The notes beneath the pieces were generated by a model. That model was not told where the DNA came from. It saw nothing but the letters and a program-made list of their open reading frames with translations, and made no database searches. From Halobacterium rubrum (GTDB lineage: Archaea > Halobacteriota > Halobacteria > Halobacteriales > Halobacteriaceae), in contig NZ_JAJQQZ010000002.1 of the NCBI RefSeq assembly GCF_021729015.1, positions 678,483 to 742,482 on the forward strand: a stretch of DNA of 64,000 nt. The letters run 5' to 3'. Both the position numbers and the translations under genes were made by a program. Of this stretch, positions 60,623-64,000 are shown one piece after another. Every line of letters begins with the position of its first letter. The stretch's first letter is position 1.

Positions 60623-61851
60623 GAACGGAGGAAGTCGTCGACAGCGTCGACGGCGACGTCGACGAACGTCTCGACCTCGCGGGCGTCGATGGTCTCGTCC
60701 GGGAAGTGCGCCTGCTCGATGCTCCCCGGCCCGAACACGACGGTCGGTATCCCCGTCTCGACGTAGTGGCGAGCGTCCGCGCCGTACGTCACCCCCCGGG
60801 GCTCGGGGTCGCCCGCGTCGTGCTCGCGCAGCGCGCTCGCGACCGCCTGCACCACCGGCTCGCTGGGGTCGACCGCGGACGGCTCGAACTGCACGGAGAA
60901 CCGCTCGAACGCCGGCGGATGCTCGCGGAGCCACTCGCTGTCCGCGACCACCTCGTCGAGCGCCGCGTCGAACGCCGCCTCCACCTCGGCGACCGTCTCC
61001 CCCGGCGCCACCCCGATACGCCACTCCGCCGTCAGCGACGACGGCACCGTCGACGCCCACTCCCCGGCCTCGACGGTCCCACACACCACGGGCCACTTCG
61101 TCGGGAAGTCCTCGTACAGCGGGTGGGTTACTCGCTGCTCTCGCTCCGCCGCGAGGGCTTCGAACGCCGACCGGACCGCCTGGAAGTGCTCGAGGACGTC
61201 CTCGCCCCGCCACGGCGTCGCTGCGTGCGCGCTCCGCCCGGCGATCTCGAGGCGCTTCATCACGCTGCCTTCGCAGGCGACCACGGGCGTCAGCTCGGTC
61301 GGCTCGGCGACAATGGCAGCGTCGCGCTCGAACGGATAGGGGTTGTCCAGCGCGGCCGCCGCCGCACCCACACCGCCGGCCTCCTCGCCGACGACACCCT
61401 CCACTACGACCCGGCCGTCCAGGTCGCGGTCCGACGAAGCGAGCCGGCGCGCCGCGAACACGCACCCCGCCAGCCCCGACTTCATGTCCGCCGCGCCACG
61501 GGCTGTCAGCTCGTCGCCGTGCCAGCGCGCCTCGAACGGCGGCGACGACCACCGCTGCTCGTCCGCGGGCACCACGTCGAGGTGGCCGTTCAGCACCACC
61601 GTCGGCCCAGCTGCCGGGTCGCCGAACTCCAGGACGCCGCCGACGCTCGGCCGGTCAGCCGTCTGGATGTCGCCGGGGTCGTCCGGGAACGACGGGTGTC
61701 CCGCCAGCACCTCGCCGTCCGCCGTCCACTCGTAGACCTCGAACCCGAACTCGTCGAGGCGGTCGGCCAGCCACGCCGACACCCCCGCCTCCGCACCGTC
61801 CGTCGACTCGAAGCCCACCAGCGACGACACGAACTCCCGCAACTCGTCCAT
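60607..61851 (-). CDS. M20 family metallopeptidase/deacylase
   Basis: A 414-residue enzyme of the ArgE/DapE/CPG2 class with two zinc ions. Motifs are VVLNGHLDVVP (His and Asp), ARGAADMKSGLAGCVFA (bridging Asp), VVGEEAGGVG (catalytic and metal Glu), IVAEPTE (metal Glu/Asp) and the C-terminal metal His in IEQAHFPDETI. The dimerisation domain is present (GRSAHAATPWRGEDVLEHF). Substrate could be acetylornithine, succinyl-diaminopimelate or a dipeptide; there is no context to choose. Confidence 0.92.
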   Translation of the reverse strand: MDELREFVSSLVGFESTDGAEAGVSAWLADRLDEFGFEVYEWTADGEVLAGHPSFPDDPGDIQTADRPSVGGVLEFGDPAAGPTVVLNGHLDVVPADEQRWSSPPFEARWHGDELTARGAADMKSGLAGCVFAARRLASSDRDLDGRVVVEGVVGEEAGGVGAAAAALDNPYPFERDAAIVAEPTELTPVVACEGSVMKRLEIAGRSAHAATPWRGEDVLEHFQAVRSAFEALAAEREQRVTHPLYEDFPTKWPVVCGTVEAGEWASTVPSSLTAEWRIGVAPGETVAEVEAAFDAALDEVVADSEWLREHPPAFERFSVQFEPSAVDPSEPVVQAVASALREHDAGDPEPRGVTYGADARHYVETGIPTVVFGPGSIEQAHFPDETIDAREVETFVDVAVDAVDDFLRSQSSR

Positions 61852-61942
61852 GCAGGACGCAACGACGACACCACGGTAAGCGTTCCGGGCGCACCCACGG
61901 ATGGTAAACGTTTAACCGCGCCACGCCCCCAGCCATACCCGA

Positions 61943-61994
<52 letters not shown>

Positions 61995-62016
<22 letters not shown>

Positions 62017-62133
62017 CTTCTGTGAGGAGCGAACGTGACGAGCGAAGCGGACAGATTTGGACCCCGGAAGTCGCAGCGCGAACGGAGTGAGCGACCGTCT
62101 TCCCGCCAGGTTCAAATCCCTCTCGGCCCGCTT
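61995..62133 (+). other. att-like scar: duplicated 3' end of tRNA-Lys
   Basis: A 25-bp perfect direct repeat lies at 61995-62019 and 62109-62133. The first copy covers the T-arm, acceptor 3' strand and three flanking bases of tRNA-Lys. Integrases of archaeal viruses and plasmids often recombine in this part of a tRNA gene and leave such a copy. The 89 bp between the copies hold no gene, only GAGCGA-type mosaic; the rest up to 62311 also shows no gene. Confidence 0.6.
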
Positions 62134-62311
62134 TCTGTCGCAACGCACCGAGAAGCGAGAGCGCGTCGTCTCTCCCGAATCCTGTTCGGTCCGGCAGTGA
62201 CTCCTCTGACGAAGTTCGAACACGAACGAGCGAGCCGCCCCGGACTGACGACACGCGACGTTGGTCGGAAACGCGAGCCGCGAGAACAGCTGGTCGAACT
62301 GCTTGAAGTAC

Positions 62312-62509
62312 CTACTGCGTGTGGACGAGCCACGCCAACCCGACGCCGATCACCACTGCCGACACGCCGCCGAGAATCTGGAACACGGTCACGAGGCCAC
62401 CGTCGCTGTACTGCCAGGGCATCCCGACGAGCGTCCCGAGCCCCACCAGCGCGAGGAACGCGCCGACGAGCACACCGAACGCGTCCAGGTCGTCCGCGAA
62501 GACGTTCAT
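62312..62509 (-). CDS. Small two-helix membrane protein
   Basis: A 65-residue protein, MNVFADDLDAFGVLVGAFLALVGLGTLVG onwards, with a second helix LVTVFQILGGVSAVVIGVGLAWLVH. The start at 62509 gives a clean small membrane protein. No known function. Lies downstream of, and on the same strand as, the next gene, 52 bp apart. Confidence 0.68.
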   Translation of the reverse strand: MNVFADDLDAFGVLVGAFLALVGLGTLVGMPWQYSDGGLVTVFQILGGVSAVVIGVGLAWLVHTQ

Positions 62510-62561
62510 ACCAGTGGCGTCGCCACCGACCACGGTAAGCCTGACGGAACCCATCCCCGGA

Positions 62562-63362
62562 TCAGTACCGGGACGGCAGGTACGCCAGCATCACCAGCAG
62601 CGCCGCAGCGAGCGTGGACAGAATCGCGACACCCCACAGGCCGTTCGTGCGCTCGTGGAAGGTCTCCTGGGCAGCGACGTCGCTGTGGTAGTCCTCGTAA
62701 TCAGTCGTCAGCTCCAGGACCGGCGACCCGCCGGACGTCTCCACGTGCGCGAGGTACTCCGTCCCCTCGACGGACGTGTTCTCGCCCTCGCTGAACTCCA
62801 GCTCGAACGTCCCCGGCGCGAACCACTCCACGGTCGCCTCCGAATCAGTCACCGACGCCACGACCGTCTCGTTGTCTGCGTTGCTGTCGTACGCGATGTC
62901 GTCACCGACCGCGAACTCGAGGACATCCTGCTCGGGCAGATAACTGTCCCGGGGCACCAGCGTCCGGTTCTCGCCCTCCTCGATGACCACGTACGTCGTC
63001 TCGTTCTGCTCGACCGTCTCCCGGTCGACCTCCTGGACCTCACGCAGCTCGAACACGCCCTCGGACGCGTTCAAGCCGGCCACCGAGTAGTTCTGGCCGT
63101 CCACTGCTACTGTGTCGCCCTCGCTCCACGTCTCCGTGTACCGCGCGGACTCGTTGTCCCACGTCGCCGTCGCCGACCCCTCGGAGACCGACGAGAACGT
63201 GTACGACGTCCCCGCGATCGTCCGCTCCTCGCCCTCCGAGATACTGTAGTCGGGGTCGTCGAGCGACACGTCCGGCTGCTGTGCCGCCCCGATCAACGTG
63301 TACGAGCCCGCCGCGAACACGAGAAAGAGCGCGACGGCAATCGCCGCAGCACGTCGTTGCAT
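62562..63362 (-). CDS. Exported beta-rich membrane protein, unknown function
   Basis: A 266-residue protein with an N-terminal signal or anchor (AAAIAVALFLVFAAGSYTLIG) and a C-terminal helix (LWGVAILSTLAAALLVMLAYLP). The outside domain has repeated beta-type units of about 50 residues: YSISEGEERTIAGTSYTFSSV, WSEGDTVAVDGQNYSVAGL, IEEGENRTLVPRDSYL, FSEGENTSVEGTEYLAHVE. Several NxS/T sites could be glycosylated. Known pattern in haloarchaea without assigned role. Confidence 0.75.
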   Translation of the reverse strand: MQRRAAAIAVALFLVFAAGSYTLIGAAQQPDVSLDDPDYSISEGEERTIAGTSYTFSSVSEGSATATWDNESARYTETWSEGDTVAVDGQNYSVAGLNASEGVFELREVQEVDRETVEQNETTYVVIEEGENRTLVPRDSYLPEQDVLEFAVGDDIAYDSNADNETVVASVTDSEATVEWFAPGTFELEFSEGENTSVEGTEYLAHVETSGGSPVLELTTDYEDYHSDVAAQETFHERTNGLWGVAILSTLAAALLVMLAYLPSRY

Positions 63363-63520
63363 ATCTGAAGTCTTGGGAGCGCCGCGTATAATCGTTACTT
63401 TCCGCTCCCGAACACCTGACGCCGCCGGGGACGACCACTACACGCACGGACGCACGACGACCACCCGTCGATCACTCAGACAGCGCCACCGCTGGCCGGC
63501 TGAACACCCGCAGAAACGAA

Positions 63521-63596
63521 AGCCAAGGGCCGGATTTGAACCGGCGATGAGCGGCTCTGCAGGCCGCCGCGTTAGGCCGGACTCTGCCACCTTGGC
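63521..63596 (-). tRNA. tRNA-Cys (anticodon GCA)
   Basis: On the minus strand the acceptor stem GCCAAGG pairs with CCTTGGC, the anticodon stem GCGGC/GCCGC encloses CTGCAGA giving anticodon GCA, and the T-arm has GCCGGTTCAAATCCGGC. Discriminator is T (U), the usual identity base for tRNA-Cys. Its place after the 5S rRNA is the classical end of haloarchaeal rRNA operons. Confidence 0.96.
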
Positions 63597-63723
63597 GCCA
63601 CATCGTCGTACTGCCGTCCCGCGCATAAACGTAGCGGTCTCCGGCGTCACCACTGGTGAGTTATAAATACAGAAAACCCCGAACAGCACCATGGCTGTTC
63701 GAGGCGAAAACCGCGTATGAATG

Positions 63724-63845
63724 GCAGGCGGCGAACCAGATTTCCCAGAGGCTCGCGCACTCCAGTACTGACCGGAACGCAGGCGGGCTTATCTTCCGTG
63801 TTCGGGATGGGTACGGGAGTCGCCCCGCCGCTATGGCCGCCTTAA
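63724..63845 (-). rRNA. 5S ribosomal RNA
   Basis: About 122 nt on the minus strand starting TTAAGGCGGCC. It has the conserved CCCATCCCGAACACGGAAG, then GATAAGCCCGCC, GTACTGGAGTGCGCGAGCC and CTGGGAAATC, and ends GGTTCGCCGCC. The 5' GGCGGC pairs with the 3' GCCGCC as helix I. Directly upstream (right) is the 23S end, downstream the tRNA-Cys. Confidence 0.96.
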
Positions 63846-63974
63846 TACCGACCAACGGAATCGAACCGTTGCTCCCGACCCGACGTCGGGACAACCAGTA
63901 TCGGCAACTGATACTCCGTATGTAAGTGCAATCCAGTAAACGCCTGGACTCGACCACCCACAGTGTGGGTGAGT

Positions 63975-64000
63975 GCATGAGTGTGTGGCATCGACCTGTT
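63975..64000 (-). rRNA. 23S ribosomal RNA, 3' end (partial)
   Basis: The last bases of the window on the minus strand read AACAGGTCGATGCC, like the conserved CTAACAGACCAAGCC at the 3' end of haloarchaeal 23S rRNA, some 130 bp ahead of the 5S gene. Only about 25 nt lie in the window and the exact 3' end is not certain. Confidence 0.5.

Noticed and set aside
62109..62133. A second tRNA gene after tRNA-Lys
   Set aside because: Only the T-arm and acceptor 3' strand are present; there is no D-arm, anticodon arm or 5' acceptor strand.

Overview
The window is a stretch of a haloarchaeal chromosome (class Halobacteria). The evidence is very high GC with GC-rich third codon positions, strongly acidic predicted proteins, Tat-type lipoproteins with an RR motif followed by a lipobox, leaderless-looking starts, many gene families known only from haloarchaea, an archaeal RNase P RNA, and a right edge with the haloarchaeal order 23S end - 5S rRNA - tRNA-Cys. 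Several proteins, valS above all, look Halobacterium-like, but the genus cannot be fixed from the sequence alone.

Left part (0-10.3 kb): a potassium block with trkA and trkH, facing a divergent Lrp-type regulator fused to a TrkA-C domain; a TFS-like zinc ribbon protein; a lower-GC islet (about 4.5-7.3 kb) with a Fic/Doc toxin module between two imperfect 53-bp direct repeats and a TIM-barrel-like lipoprotein, ending at a tRNA-Arg; then a MATE exporter, a membrane-anchored 2Fe-2S ferredoxin and a DJ-1/PfpI protein. A 370-bp repeat-filled spacer (10.25-10.6 kb) separates these from the next block.

10.6-25.5 kb: 6-phosphogluconate dehydrogenase, an ABC exporter, a three-gene iron/corrinoid-type ABC importer under two DtxR/Idr-like boxes, valyl-tRNA synthetase, an M29 aminopeptidase, a PQQ-type beta-propeller lipoprotein, RNase P RNA, an AMMECR1 protein and nicotinate phosphoribosyltransferase. 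25.6-33 kb: two tandem Hvo_1808-type surface lipoproteins (one with an intact HExxH, one without), an isochorismatase-fold hydrolase, a PsiE protein, an M23-like protein, a lipoate-ligase-like protein and dihydroorotase.

33-40.2 kb: a complete peptide-type ABC importer operon whose two ATPases are fused in one 958-residue protein with a large extra segment in the first ATPase. 40-48.5 kb: stress proteins (three UspA), a GNAT enzyme, a DHH phosphoesterase, a BtpA/SgcQ protein, a PfkB kinase and ribosomal protein S6e. 48.7-59.8 kb: a nitrous-oxide reductase cluster, nosZ - membrane protein - nosD - nosF - nosY, beside a beta-CASP nuclease, a membrane-anchored HTH regulator, a SHOCT protein and an NnrS-like membrane protein. 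59.8-64 kb: small haloarchaeal genes, an M20 peptidase, tRNA-Lys with a duplicated 3' end (an att-like scar), two membrane proteins, tRNA-Cys, 5S rRNA and the last bases of 23S rRNA.

The most unusual signal is a set of short palindromic cassettes (stems of 5-8 bp with 3-nt loops, often GGA) inserted in frame in valS, in an ABC exporter and in the HTH regulator. The valS and exporter copies are 38/48 identical, encode the same peptide pattern, and differ in the first stem by compensatory base-pair changes.
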